DNA from: CAZJBS01 sp964544475
GTDB lineage: Bacteria > CLD3 > SB21
Assembly (NCBI GenBank): GCA_964544475.1
Contig: CAZJBS010000007.1
Span: forward strand, 1 to 64,000
Direction: 5' to 3'
DNA length: 64,000 bases
In this document: positions 34,093 to 41,918 of the stretch, piece by piece
Layout of the letters: the number at the start of each line of letters is the position of its first letter
How positions within the stretch are numbered: the stretch's first letter is position 1
Notes under the pieces: generated by a model
The model's input: the letters and a program-made list of their open reading frames with translations, nothing else
The model's database searches: none
Told to the model about the DNA's origin: nothing
Program-made: the position numbers and the translations under genes

Positions 34093-35307
34093 TCAAAGCC
34101 TCCGCACGGCGGCAAAGGCATCGAATCCCGACAAAAGAAAATCCGCCGGTTCCCGGATCGCGGTCGCGGACGACACGCCGATCATGGCGGCCTCCATGCC
34201 CGTGTCAAGACTTCCGATTCGCCGGTCCAGGCCCAGCGCTTTCGCGCCGCCAAACGTCGCCATCTTCAAAATCGTCGACGACGACAACGACGGGTGCTTC
34301 GATTTAAGGTCGGTCATTTCGTTCCACAAATTCAGATCATCGTTGCTCGCAAGACTGTCCGTCCCAACACACATATTGATACCCGCCGCCAGCATGGCCT
34401 CCACAGGCGCCACGCCGCCAACGTCTATCCTAGCATTGCTGCGGGGACATGTACACACGGAAACCCGCCGGTCACCCAGTATCCGGATGTCGTCGTCATT
34501 CACATGAACCGCATGCACGACCAGCGTGTCTTCCGACAGAAAACCCAGATCATCCAGATAACGCACCGGCGTCGTCCCCGGAGGCGTCCAACCGGTATCC
34601 CACCGATCCAGTCTGGTCAGCAAATCTCTGAATCCCCCGGCGCCGTGCCGGATGAAAGCCACCTCATCCTCGGATTCGGCCAGATGCACCGTCGTTCGCA
34701 AGGCATGTTCCCGGCAATAGACGGCGATCAATCGGAAGAGTTCAGGTGACACCGAATACGGCGCATGCGGTCCGAGGCTTTGGCTCATTCGCGAACCCAC
34801 GACGTTTTCGACGCGATCGGCAAATGCCCTGAATCGCGATGCCGCCATGACGGACGGAAATCCGGTGACCTCATGGAACTGCACGCCGAACAGTCCGGAA
34901 TTTAGGAGTATTTCCCACGACACGGCCGAATGATTGGCGATATCGCCCACACCGATGGTGCCGGTTTCCAGCAATGCGTTGACCGCGTCGCGGCACGCGG
35001 CCACGATCTGGTCGGGTGTGAATTCAAACCGCCGCGTGATGGCGCCGTAGGCCCATTCCGGAAATTTCTGATTCCCGGACAGAACCCCTCGCATCATCGA
35101 CAGTTCGAGATGGGTGTGCGCATTAACGAGACCCGGCAGGATGACCGTGTTTTCGAAATGGGTGATGGGAACGCCGGGAAATTTCAAACGGACCGACTCC
35201 ATGGCGCCGACAAAGGCAATACGTCCATGTTCATCCACAACGACCGCCCCCCGGGCGATGGGGTCGCTCGTGATCGGCAGAACCCAATCGGCAGAAAAAA
35301 TCTTCAT
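34093..35307 (-). CDS. Amidohydrolase of the MtaD/aminofutalosine deaminase type
   Basis: 404 aa. A metal-dependent hydrolase of the cytosine-deaminase-like branch: GLVNAHTHLELS gives the two metal histidines, then HLAESEDEV, a VHAVHVNDDDI histidine and GTDSLASNDDLNLWNEM with the catalytic aspartate. Proteins of this type deaminate S-adenosylhomocysteine, methylthioadenosine or aminodeoxyfutalosine (menaquinone pathway); sequence alone does not decide and no other futalosine-pathway gene is in the window. ATG 35307 is preferred over an upstream codon at 35322. It follows guaB by 60 bp on the same strand, compatible with a purine-related role. Confidence 0.85.
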   Translation of the reverse strand: MKIFSADWVLPITSDPIARGAVVVDEHGRIAFVGAMESVRLKFPGVPITHFENTVILPGLVNAHTHLELSMMRGVLSGNQKFPEWAYGAITRRFEFTPDQIVAACRDAVNALLETGTIGVGDIANHSAVSWEILLNSGLFGVQFHEVTGFPSVMAASRFRAFADRVENVVGSRMSQSLGPHAPYSVSPELFRLIAVYCREHALRTTVHLAESEDEVAFIRHGAGGFRDLLTRLDRWDTGWTPPGTTPVRYLDDLGFLSEDTLVVHAVHVNDDDIRILGDRRVSVCTCPRSNARIDVGGVAPVEAMLAAGINMCVGTDSLASNDDLNLWNEMTDLKSKHPSLSSSTILKMATFGGAKALGLDRRIGSLDTGMEAAMIGVSSATAIREPADFLLSGFDAFAAVRRL

Positions 35308-35367
35308 GAAGTCACCGGTCACGACGTGCGGTCAGGCGCGTGAATGCCGGACGTTCGGTCAGCGTCT

Positions 35368-36849
35368 TCAACTGTTCATGTGGTAATTGGGAGCTTCTTT
35401 GGTAATGAAGATATCGTGGGGATGACTTTCTTTGAGCCCGGCGCCGGTCATGCGGATCAGTTTCGCTTTGCTTTTCATGTCCGGCACCGTGGACGCTCCG
35501 GCATACCCCATGGCCGCCCGCAGTCCGCCGACCATTTGATACACGACGTCGCTCAGGCGTCCCTTGTAGGCGACGCGCCCTTCGATGCCTTCGGGCACGA
35601 GTTTGTCGGTGTCCATTTCATCTTCCTGGAAATAACGGTCCTTGCTCCCCTGTTTCATCGCGCTGAGAGAGCCCATGCCGCGGTACACTTTGTATTTCCG
35701 TCCCTCGTACAATACCGATTCGCCCGGGCTTTCGTCGGTTCCGGCAAAAAGGCCGCCGATCATGACCGTGTCGGCGCCGGCCACAACAGCCTTCGCAATA
35801 TCGCCGGTCTGTTTGATGCCGCCGTCGGCAATAACGGGCACCGACGAAGCCGCCGCCGCGCGCGCGCACTCCAGAATGGCGGTGATTTGGGGAACGCCCA
35901 CGCCGGCCACGACGCGTGTCGTACAAATACTCCCCGGTCCGATACCCACTTTGATCGCATCCGCGCCGGCCTCAATCAACGCTTGGGCCCCTTCTTCGGT
36001 CGCGACATTGCCGGCGATCACATCGATCTGCGGAAATTCCTTCTTGACCTGCTTCAGCGTTTCCAAGACGCCGCGCGAATGGCCGTGCGCCGTGTCCACG
36101 GCGAGCACGTCCGCGCCCGCCTCGATCAACGCGGCCGCCCGATCCAACGCATCCCTGGTCACACCCAATCCGGCGCCTACGCGCAATCGCCCGTGATCGT
36201 CCTTGCAGGCGTTGGGATACATTTTCTTCTTCTGGATATCTTTGACGGTGATCAGACCCTTCAGCATGTAATGGTCGTCCACGACCAGCAGTTTCTCGAT
36301 GCGATGTTCGTGCAAAATACGCTCGGCTTCTTCGAGCGTCGTCCCCACTTTGGCCGTCACAAGATTTTGTTTGGTCATGACCGTGTCGACACGGGATTCG
36401 TAATTGGTGGCGAACCGCAGATCCCGGTTGGTAAGGATGCCGGCCAGTTTTCCGTCGGCGTGCGTGATCGGAATACCGCTGATTTTGTAACGCTTCATGA
36501 GTTCCAGCACGTCCGACAGTTTGTGATCCGGCGTCAACGTGATCGGTTTCATGATCATGCCGGACTCGGACCGTTTGACCCGGTCCACTTCATCGGCCTG
36601 GTAGCCGATGCTGCAATTTTTGTGGATGATGCCGATACCGCCTTCGCGGGCCATGGCAATGGCCAGTTCGGATTCCGTGACGGTATCCATCGCGGCGCTC
36701 ACCAGAGGGATATTCAATGAAATATGTCGCGTAAGCCGGGTGGCCGTGCGGACCTGGGCCGGCAGGATTTCGGAATAGGATGGCACAATGAGCACGTCGT
36801 CAAAGGTCAATCCTTCCATGCTTACTTTGGAATGCCGGTCGCTGTTCAT
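35368..36849 (-). CDS. guaB: IMP dehydrogenase
   Basis: 493 aa. It oxidises IMP to XMP, the committed step of GMP synthesis. The N-terminus LTFDDVLIVPSYSEILP starts the catalytic barrel, two CBS domains are inserted at about 95-205 (MIMKPITLTPDHKLSDVLEL, KLLVVDDHYMLKGLI), and the active-site loop is GIGPGSICTTR with the catalytic cysteine; the flap and IRMTGAGLKESHPHD follow. ATG 36849 has AAGGAAAAGG upstream; the longer frame to 37119 runs into the repeat block and is rejected. A promoter is 47-75 bp upstream. Confidence 0.97.
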   Translation of the reverse strand: MNSDRHSKVSMEGLTFDDVLIVPSYSEILPAQVRTATRLTRHISLNIPLVSAAMDTVTESELAIAMAREGGIGIIHKNCSIGYQADEVDRVKRSESGMIMKPITLTPDHKLSDVLELMKRYKISGIPITHADGKLAGILTNRDLRFATNYESRVDTVMTKQNLVTAKVGTTLEEAERILHEHRIEKLLVVDDHYMLKGLITVKDIQKKKMYPNACKDDHGRLRVGAGLGVTRDALDRAAALIEAGADVLAVDTAHGHSRGVLETLKQVKKEFPQIDVIAGNVATEEGAQALIEAGADAIKVGIGPGSICTTRVVAGVGVPQITAILECARAAAASSVPVIADGGIKQTGDIAKAVVAGADTVMIGGLFAGTDESPGESVLYEGRKYKVYRGMGSLSAMKQGSKDRYFQEDEMDTDKLVPEGIEGRVAYKGRLSDVVYQMVGGLRAAMGYAGASTVPDMKSKAKLIRMTGAGLKESHPHDIFITKEAPNYHMNS

Positions 36850-36895
36850 GTGCCTTTTCCTTTGTTTGAATGGCCCGTTTCGCCGCGGGTGTGCG

Positions 36896-36924
36896 AATGT
36901 AGTCGATGAGGTTGGAAAAGGCAA
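36896..36924 (-). promoter_or_regulatory. Promoter of guaB
   Basis: Minus strand: TTGCCT (36924-36919), 17 bp, TACATT (36901-36896). Leader about 40 nt. Confidence 0.6.
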
Positions 36925-37140
36925 GGCAATCGTATGTTGGCGAAATCCGCCGGTTCCGGCGCGCCAACCACCGCCGCTCTCCGGATATCCGCCGAAAGTG
37001 AAGTTTTGATTTGTCACACCCGCGAATGCCGCATGCCTATTACTCAAGGCTCCGCCTCCATTGTCACACCCTCGAAAGCGGGTGTCTGGTTTTGCAGGGC
37101 TCGCCTTCGTTTTGGACAATGAGGAAAATGGTTAGCGGTT

Positions 37141-37172
37141 GCACTTTCTCTTGTTGCGCCAAGAGAAAGTGC
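37141..37172. repeat. Hairpin module, copy 2
   Basis: 32-nt inverted repeat with arms GCACTTTCTCTTG/CAAGAGAAAGTGC. Identical over its full length to 50023-50054. Confidence 0.9.
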
Positions 37173-37850
37173 CAAAGAGAAGGCGCTTAATACACGCGCC
37201 GAAACATCTATTTCTAAGTTTGTTCTTCGTCGCATAAGTGAATGATCCGCCTGTGTGCATATCTCCATGTCGCGAATCAGTAAAGACCGGGTTTCGGCGC
37301 GAAAGCATCCATCACCGATCCCCAGATAGTCACTGAAAGCGGAGTTTCGATTTGTCACACCTGCGGTACATGCTTCTTACTCAATGCCCCGCCTCCATTG
37401 TCACACCGCGACCTGTCCCGAGCTTGTCGAGGGAAAGCGGGTGTCTGGTCTTGCAGTGTACGCCTTTGTTTTGGAGCATTGGAAAATGGTCCGCACACAA
37501 AGAAAAGGCGCTAATACATGCGCTATGCCTAACCCGCTTTGCGAGTCGCATCGACAATCCCGTCCTCTGTCTTGTTCTCCACTTTGCGGACCCCTCCCTT
37601 GCCCTCCCCTTGAAGGGGAGGGCAAGGGTGGGGTTCACCGGGTTTCGCCGCGGAAGAGTTCGCGCCCTGACATGGGCGGAAATCGTGGTACAGGCGTCGT
37701 ATCGCGGGGAATCCAGAAATCAACGAACTGATTTCCGCCACCAGATAAGCGAACTCTCATTCCGGCGTTTTTTGCACAGCCCTTGATCTTTCTTTTCGAA
37801 AAGAACATTCATCGGCATAAACTCACGTCAGCGAACAATCGCTTTCAATG

Positions 37851-37882
37851 GCGCTTTCTTTTGTTGCGCCAAAAGAAAGCGC
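37851..37882. repeat. Hairpin module, copy 3
   Basis: Arms GCGCTTTCTTTTG/CAAAAGAAAGCGC around TTGCGC. The base changes relative to copy 2 are compensatory in both arms. Confidence 0.9.
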
Positions 37883-38140
37883 ACAAAGCATGTCAGCCTG
37901 TAGCTGGAAAAGGCGCTACTACGCGCGCCGAAACATCTATGCCTAACCGGTTTCGCGAGAGGCATCGACGATCCCCTCCTCTGTCTTGTTCTCCACTTCG
38001 CGGACCCCTCCCTTGCCCTCCCCTTGAAGGGGAGGGTCAGGGTGGGGTTCACCGGGTTTCGCCGAAAGCGGAGTCCGTCCAAGCGCACGGTGGAGGATTT
38101 TTCCAGGCCATCGAGTCGAACGCACAAGCTTAAGAAGGAA

Positions 38141-38165
38141 GAAGGCCGCCCATTGGACGGCCTTC
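38141..38165. terminator. Terminator-like hairpin downstream of the cytochrome remnant
   Basis: GAAGGCCG and CGGCCTTC form a perfect 8-bp stem around CCCATTGGA. Neither side has a proper T-run, so termination is uncertain. The minus-strand side follows the remnant by 65 bp. Confidence 0.4.
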
Positions 38166-38230
38166 TCTGATCGATGCTGCTTGAATTGCTCTGATTCTGA
38201 TCAGCTTACCCACATTGCAAACGATAAACT

Positions 38231-38482
38231 TCACTCATGCAGGGTCAGCAGGGGCAGTGTCGTGGGTCCCGGATGCATATCGTATGAAGCCAGTTCGTTC
38301 AGTGTCTTGATGCTCCCAGTGCCTCCTACATTGTTGCCATCCTTGTGGCAGGAATAGCACGCCCAATCCAGCGTAATCCCGGTGGACTTGCCGTTTGACA
38401 GCCGAATCGAACCCGAACCAGTCATCGAGCCAATGGTGAACATGGAGTCTTTCGGCGGAGGAACCCATCTAATGCGTCTGGA
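38231..38482 (-). pseudogene. Remnant of a c-type cytochrome
   Basis: An open stretch of 83 codons after an in-frame TGA (38485-38483). It contains one haem site, C-YSC-H, inside LDWACYSCHKDGNNVGG, preceded by SMFTIGSMTGSGSIRLSNGK. The text RWVPPPKDS upstream of the first ATG (38443) reads like normal protein, which suggests the true protein started further upstream and is now cut. No signal peptide, no ribosome binding site and only one haem motif in 70 residues after the ATG. It lies between the repeat block and ssb. A very small intact protein is the alternative, but export would then be unexplained. Confidence 0.6.
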
Positions 38483-38565
38483 TCATGGAGGGACTGGGCC
38501 GCCACGAGCATCTTCCCGGCCCTGGAAAAAACGCCGTGGGGTTGCCGTCTTTTCGCGCATGCGCC

Positions 38566-38606
38566 AAAAACACAAAAAGCCGGGACCGCCAATCGGGCCC
38601 GGCTTT
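38566..38606 (-). terminator. Rho-independent terminator of ssb
   Basis: Minus strand: AAAGCCGGG/CCCGGCTTT stem followed by TTGTGTTTTTGG. It begins 26 nt after the ssb stop. Confidence 0.75.
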
Positions 38607-38632
38607 CTGGTTATGGTAGAGGAGGAGTCAGC

Positions 38633-39064
38633 CTAAAATGGCAGATCGTCTTTCGTGGGCTCCACCGTCGTTTCTTCCATCACGGACACCGGGGCCAGTT
38701 CTTCCTGAACCGCTTCTTTGGCGGATTCCTGACGTGAACCCAACATCTGTACGGTATCGGCGACGATCTCGGTGATGTACCGCTGAACACCGGCCTTGTC
38801 GGAATAGCCGCGTGTCTTGATCTGGCCTTCGACACATACGAGCGAACCCTTCTTCAGGTATTGCCCGCATATTTCAGCCAGCTTTCGCCAGGCCACAATC
38901 CGGTGCCAGTCCGTCTGTTCCACGCGTTTGCCTTCCTTGTCCTTGTAGGACTGGTTGGTCGCCAGCGAAAACAGGCTGATGGGCACGCCATTCGGCGTGT
39001 ATTTCAATTCGGGATCTTTGCCCAAACGGCCGATGATCACGGCTTTGTTAAGTGTACCTCTCAT
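38633..39064 (-). CDS. ssb: Single-stranded DNA-binding protein
   Basis: About 143 aa. OB-fold (LNKAVIIGRLGKDPELKYTPNG, TDWHRIVAWRKLAEICGQYL, LVCVEGQIKTRGYSDKAG) covers residues 1-105, then a short acidic linker and the protein-interaction tip DDLPF. It coats single-stranded DNA in replication and repair. Two ATG codons compete: 39070 and 39064. AAGGAG lies only 1-2 nt before the first but 7 nt before the second, so 39064 is preferred. Monocistronic, with its own terminator. Confidence 0.96.
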   Translation of the reverse strand: MRGTLNKAVIIGRLGKDPELKYTPNGVPISLFSLATNQSYKDKEGKRVEQTDWHRIVAWRKLAEICGQYLKKGSLVCVEGQIKTRGYSDKAGVQRYITEIVADTVQMLGSRQESAKEAVQEELAPVSVMEETTVEPTKDDLPF

Positions 39065-39157
39065 GGTCATACTCCTTTAAATTATGGTTAAGATGTTTTT
39101 CCGATTGTTTTCGTCAATCGTTACGCTATTAATCTAAGGCGGCCGGAAGCGGGTTTT

Positions 39158-39174
39158 TTCTCAAAATTTGAGAA
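39158..39174. promoter_or_regulatory. 17-bp palindrome in the ssb-zwf divergent region
   Basis: TTCTCAAAATTTGAGAA has perfect 8-bp arms around a central A. It lies about 94 bp upstream of ssb and 96 bp upstream of zwf, where an operator for either gene could be. Confidence 0.45.
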
Positions 39175-39226
39175 TAAATGACCTTCCGATCCCGCCGGGT
39201 TTGGCAGGTCCCCGAAAAAAACGCCA

Positions 39227-39255
39227 TTGTGCCTGACCCGGATGTTTCGCATTAT
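39227..39255 (+). promoter_or_regulatory. Candidate promoter of zwf
   Basis: TTGTGC (39227-39232), 17 bp, CATTAT (39250-39255). The leader would be about 8 nt to the ATG at 39270 or 23 nt to that at 39285. Confidence 0.4.
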
Positions 39256-39269
39256 TCTTTGATCCAATC

Positions 39270-40823
39270 ATGAAAGAAATTCTCATGAATGCCGATGCCT
39301 GTGTCTTTGTCATCTTTGGCGCCTCCGGCGACCTGACCAAACGGAAACTGATTCCCGCCCTCTATGCCTCCTTTCAAAAAGACCTTCTCCCCAGGGACTG
39401 CGCCATCCTGGGCGTGAGCCGCACGGATATGAGCGACGAAGCCTTTCGCGCGACCATGGCCGACGCTCTGGCCAGATTCTCGGAGAAAAACACCGACCTG
39501 AGCCGCATCAAGGCCTTTACGCAAAACATGTTCTACGAACCCATCGACACGGGCGATCCGGCCGACTACGACCGCTTGGCGACGCGTCTGCCGGCCATCG
39601 CCGCCAGGATGAACATCCCTCGGCAATATATATTCTACATGGCCACGCCTCCGGCCATGTATGACGTGATTGCCAACAACCTGGTCTCCCGCCGGCTCCA
39701 CGAACAAACCGAGGGATGGCGCCGCATCGTGGTCGAGAAACCATTTGGGTACGATCTGGCCTCCGCCGAAAAACTCAATGGCACGCTGCTCACGGCCTGG
39801 CAGGAAGAACAGGTCTACCGCATCGACCACTATCTCGGCAAGGAAACCGTTCAAAACGTACTGGCCTTCCGCTTCTCCAACGAGATTTTCGAACCCTTGT
39901 GGAACAGCCGCTACGTGCATCATGTCGAAGTCATTTCGGCCGAGAGCATCGGCGTTGAAAACCGCGGCAAGTATTACGACGGCGCCGGCCTGATGCGGGA
40001 CATGATCCAAAACCACCTGATGCAGGTCGTGGCCATGATAGCGATGGAACCGCCGGCCCGGTTTAACGCGCGGTTTGTCCGCAACGAGACGATCAAAGTC
40101 TTCGAATCCCTCAAACCCATCCGCGGCCGGGACGTCGAGCGCTGTGTCATGCGCGGTCAATACCTGGAATCCGTCATTCAGGGAGAGAAGGTGCCGGGCT
40201 ACCGACAGGAAAAAGACGTCCCGGCGGACTCCCGCACGGAGACGTTTGTGGCGATGAAATTTCAGATCGAAAACTGGCGTTGGAGCGGTGTGCCATTCTA
40301 CATCCGGGCCGGCAAGCGCCTGCCGACGCGTGTCACGGAAGCCGTTATTCATTTCCGCCCCAATACGCACAAACTTTTCGGCGCCTCCAAATCCGTGGCC
40401 GACACCAATCAACTCGTCATTCGTATCCAGCCGGACGAGGGCGTGCTCCTGAAAGTCGGCATGAAACTGCCCGGAGCGGGATTCAATGTACGTACCGTCA
40501 ACATGGATTTTCACTACGCCGACCTCTCGGACGTCGTGGTTCCGGCGGCCTACGAGCGCCTTCTCCTTGATTGTGTGATGGGCGACGCGACGTTATTCAC
40601 GCGTAATGACGCGGTGGAGGCTTGCTGGCGGTTCATCGATCCCATCCTGACGGAATGGCGGGACCATACGGACGCTAAACTCCTGGGATATCCGGCGGGA
40701 ACCTGGGGGCCCAAAGAAGTCGATCACCATTCGGGTCTGTTCACGGTTTTTGAGAATGATCACGTCGAATGGCGATATCCCTGCAAAAACCTCACGGACG
40801 ACGGCTCCTACTGCGAGTTGTAA
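39270..40823 (+). CDS. zwf: Glucose-6-phosphate 1-dehydrogenase
   Basis: 517 aa. First enzyme of the oxidative pentose phosphate pathway, making NADPH. The N-terminal Rossmann motif is VIFGASGDLTKRKLIPALY; the substrate-binding active-site motif is YRIDHYLGKETVQN; EKPFG and FYIRAGKRLPTR are also conserved. Length is normal. An in-frame ATG at 39285 (MNADACVFV) is an equally good start and fits the predicted promoter better. gnd and pgl are not adjacent. It ends 8 bp before the convergent HD-GYP gene with no terminator between. Confidence 0.96.
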   Translation: MKEILMNADACVFVIFGASGDLTKRKLIPALYASFQKDLLPRDCAILGVSRTDMSDEAFRATMADALARFSEKNTDLSRIKAFTQNMFYEPIDTGDPADYDRLATRLPAIAARMNIPRQYIFYMATPPAMYDVIANNLVSRRLHEQTEGWRRIVVEKPFGYDLASAEKLNGTLLTAWQEEQVYRIDHYLGKETVQNVLAFRFSNEIFEPLWNSRYVHHVEVISAESIGVENRGKYYDGAGLMRDMIQNHLMQVVAMIAMEPPARFNARFVRNETIKVFESLKPIRGRDVERCVMRGQYLESVIQGEKVPGYRQEKDVPADSRTETFVAMKFQIENWRWSGVPFYIRAGKRLPTRVTEAVIHFRPNTHKLFGASKSVADTNQLVIRIQPDEGVLLKVGMKLPGAGFNVRTVNMDFHYADLSDVVVPAAYERLLLDCVMGDATLFTRNDAVEACWRFIDPILTEWRDHTDAKLLGYPAGTWGPKEVDHHSGLFTVFENDHVEWRYPCKNLTDDGSYCEL

Positions 40824-40831
40824 AGCCGGGA

Positions 40832-41890
40832 TCAGGCGGCCGCCATGTCGGCGACCGGTCTCTCCGAGTACTGGGAACGAATCTCCACAACCCGGGGCAG
40901 GATCGTTTTGAAATGATCCACCAATACCGGATCAAAGTGATGCCCGCTCTGCCGGTCGAGTTCGTCAACCGCCTCCGGGACGCTCCATGCTTTCTTATAT
41001 GAACGTTCCGAGGTGAGCGCGTCGAATACGTCGGCAATGGCGCAAATCCTCGCCACCAGCGGGATGCGGTCGCCTTTGAGACCTTTGGGATAACCCGTGC
41101 CATCGAATTTTTCGTGATGCCCCAGCGCGATATCCGCCGCCATCTGCATGATTCGCGACGTGCTGTTCTGCATGATCTCATGGCCCGTCAGCGTGTGTAA
41201 CTTCATGAGGGCATATTCATATTGATCCAGGCGTTCCGATTTGTACAGGATGTGATCGGGTGAGCCGACTTTACCGATATCGTGCAGTGAGGCCGCCACG
41301 AAGATCGTCTCCTGCTCGTCCTCCGACAAACCAGCCTGGCGGGCCAGTTCGCGGCTGTACAAAGCCACGCGCATGACGTGAAGACCCGTTTCGGGACTTC
41401 GGTATTCGGCGGTCCGGGAAAGCCGAAAAATGGCTTCTCTCTCCCGGTCGAGAATGTCTTTCGTGGCCCGGCGAATTTCCGATTCCAGCCAGCCGGCATG
41501 ATCCAGCAGCATCTTCTGGCTGCGGCGGATCGTGAGCATGTTGCGAACGCGCGCGACGAGTTCGGTCTTGTCGATGGGTTTGTTCAGAAAATCACTGGCG
41601 CCCGCTTCGAGCGCCCGGTAGCGAACGTCCTTTTCAGATGTGGCCGTGATCATGACCACCGGCGTTTCTTTTTTTCCGGGAAGTTGGCGAAAAGCGGTGA
41701 TGAAATCGACCCCGTTCAGGACGGGCATCATGTAGTCCACTAAAACAAGATCCGGATCCTCCGCTTGGCACCATTGCAGGGCACGAACGGGATCAAGGAA
41801 CGAAACGGGCGTTTCCTGCATGGACCGTTGAACGACATTTTGCAGGACCTTCACATTGATCGCGTTGTCGTCGATGATGAGAATATTCAT
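40832..41890 (-). CDS. Response regulator with HD-GYP cyclic-di-GMP phosphodiesterase domain
   Basis: 352 aa. Receiver at 1-120 (D7-D8, phospho-acceptor D52, KPI) joined by a helix to an HD-GYP domain at about 155-345. The catalytic signature is complete: HDIGKVG and later HHEKFDGTGYP, followed by RICAIADVFDALTSERSYK. The family (RpfG type) breaks down cyclic di-GMP when activated by its kinase. ATG 41890 has AAAGGAA upstream; the longer frame overlaps the kinase gene. It lies 28 bp downstream of the giant hybrid kinase, its likely partner. Confidence 0.95.
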   Translation of the reverse strand: MNILIIDDNAINVKVLQNVVQRSMQETPVSFLDPVRALQWCQAEDPDLVLVDYMMPVLNGVDFITAFRQLPGKKETPVVMITATSEKDVRYRALEAGASDFLNKPIDKTELVARVRNMLTIRRSQKMLLDHAGWLESEIRRATKDILDREREAIFRLSRTAEYRSPETGLHVMRVALYSRELARQAGLSEDEQETIFVAASLHDIGKVGSPDHILYKSERLDQYEYALMKLHTLTGHEIMQNSTSRIMQMAADIALGHHEKFDGTGYPKGLKGDRIPLVARICAIADVFDALTSERSYKKAWSVPEAVDELDRQSGHHFDPVLVDHFKTILPRVVEIRSQYSERPVADMAAA

Positions 41891-41918
41891 GGCCGTTCCT
41901 TTCGGCAAGACCGCCAAA

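Larger units (their letters stand above)
36995..38075. repeat. Block of about three composite repeat units (non-coding)
   Basis: Three partly parallel units can be followed. Unit 1 (about 36995-37320) and unit 2 (about 37338-37660) both open with GATTTGTCACACC, then CCGCCTCCATTGTCACACC and GCGGGTGTCTGGT. Unit 1 then carries the hairpin module at 37141 and the CCGAAACATCTAT trailer; unit 2 carries the AGCTTGTCGAGGG text and the palindrome module at 37590-37625. Unit 3 (about 37785-38075) carries hairpin 37851, trailer and the palindrome module at 38010-38040. Open frames here are by-products: they recur wherever the repeat does. No other gene is seen between guaB and the cytochrome remnant. 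Confidence 0.85.

Noticed and set aside
37352..37786. Small open frames with proline-rich and glycine-rich text such as LPLKGRAR
   Set aside because: The same peptides appear wherever the interspersed repeat occurs, in several frames and both strands; they are translations of the repeat, not genes.
36995..38075. Possible CRISPR array
   Set aside because: The repeats are long, diverged, irregularly spaced and made of different modules; there are no uniform spacers and no cas genes.
39252..40514. Minus-strand open frame of 420 codons
   Set aside because: Antisense to zwf, whose active-site motifs are complete.
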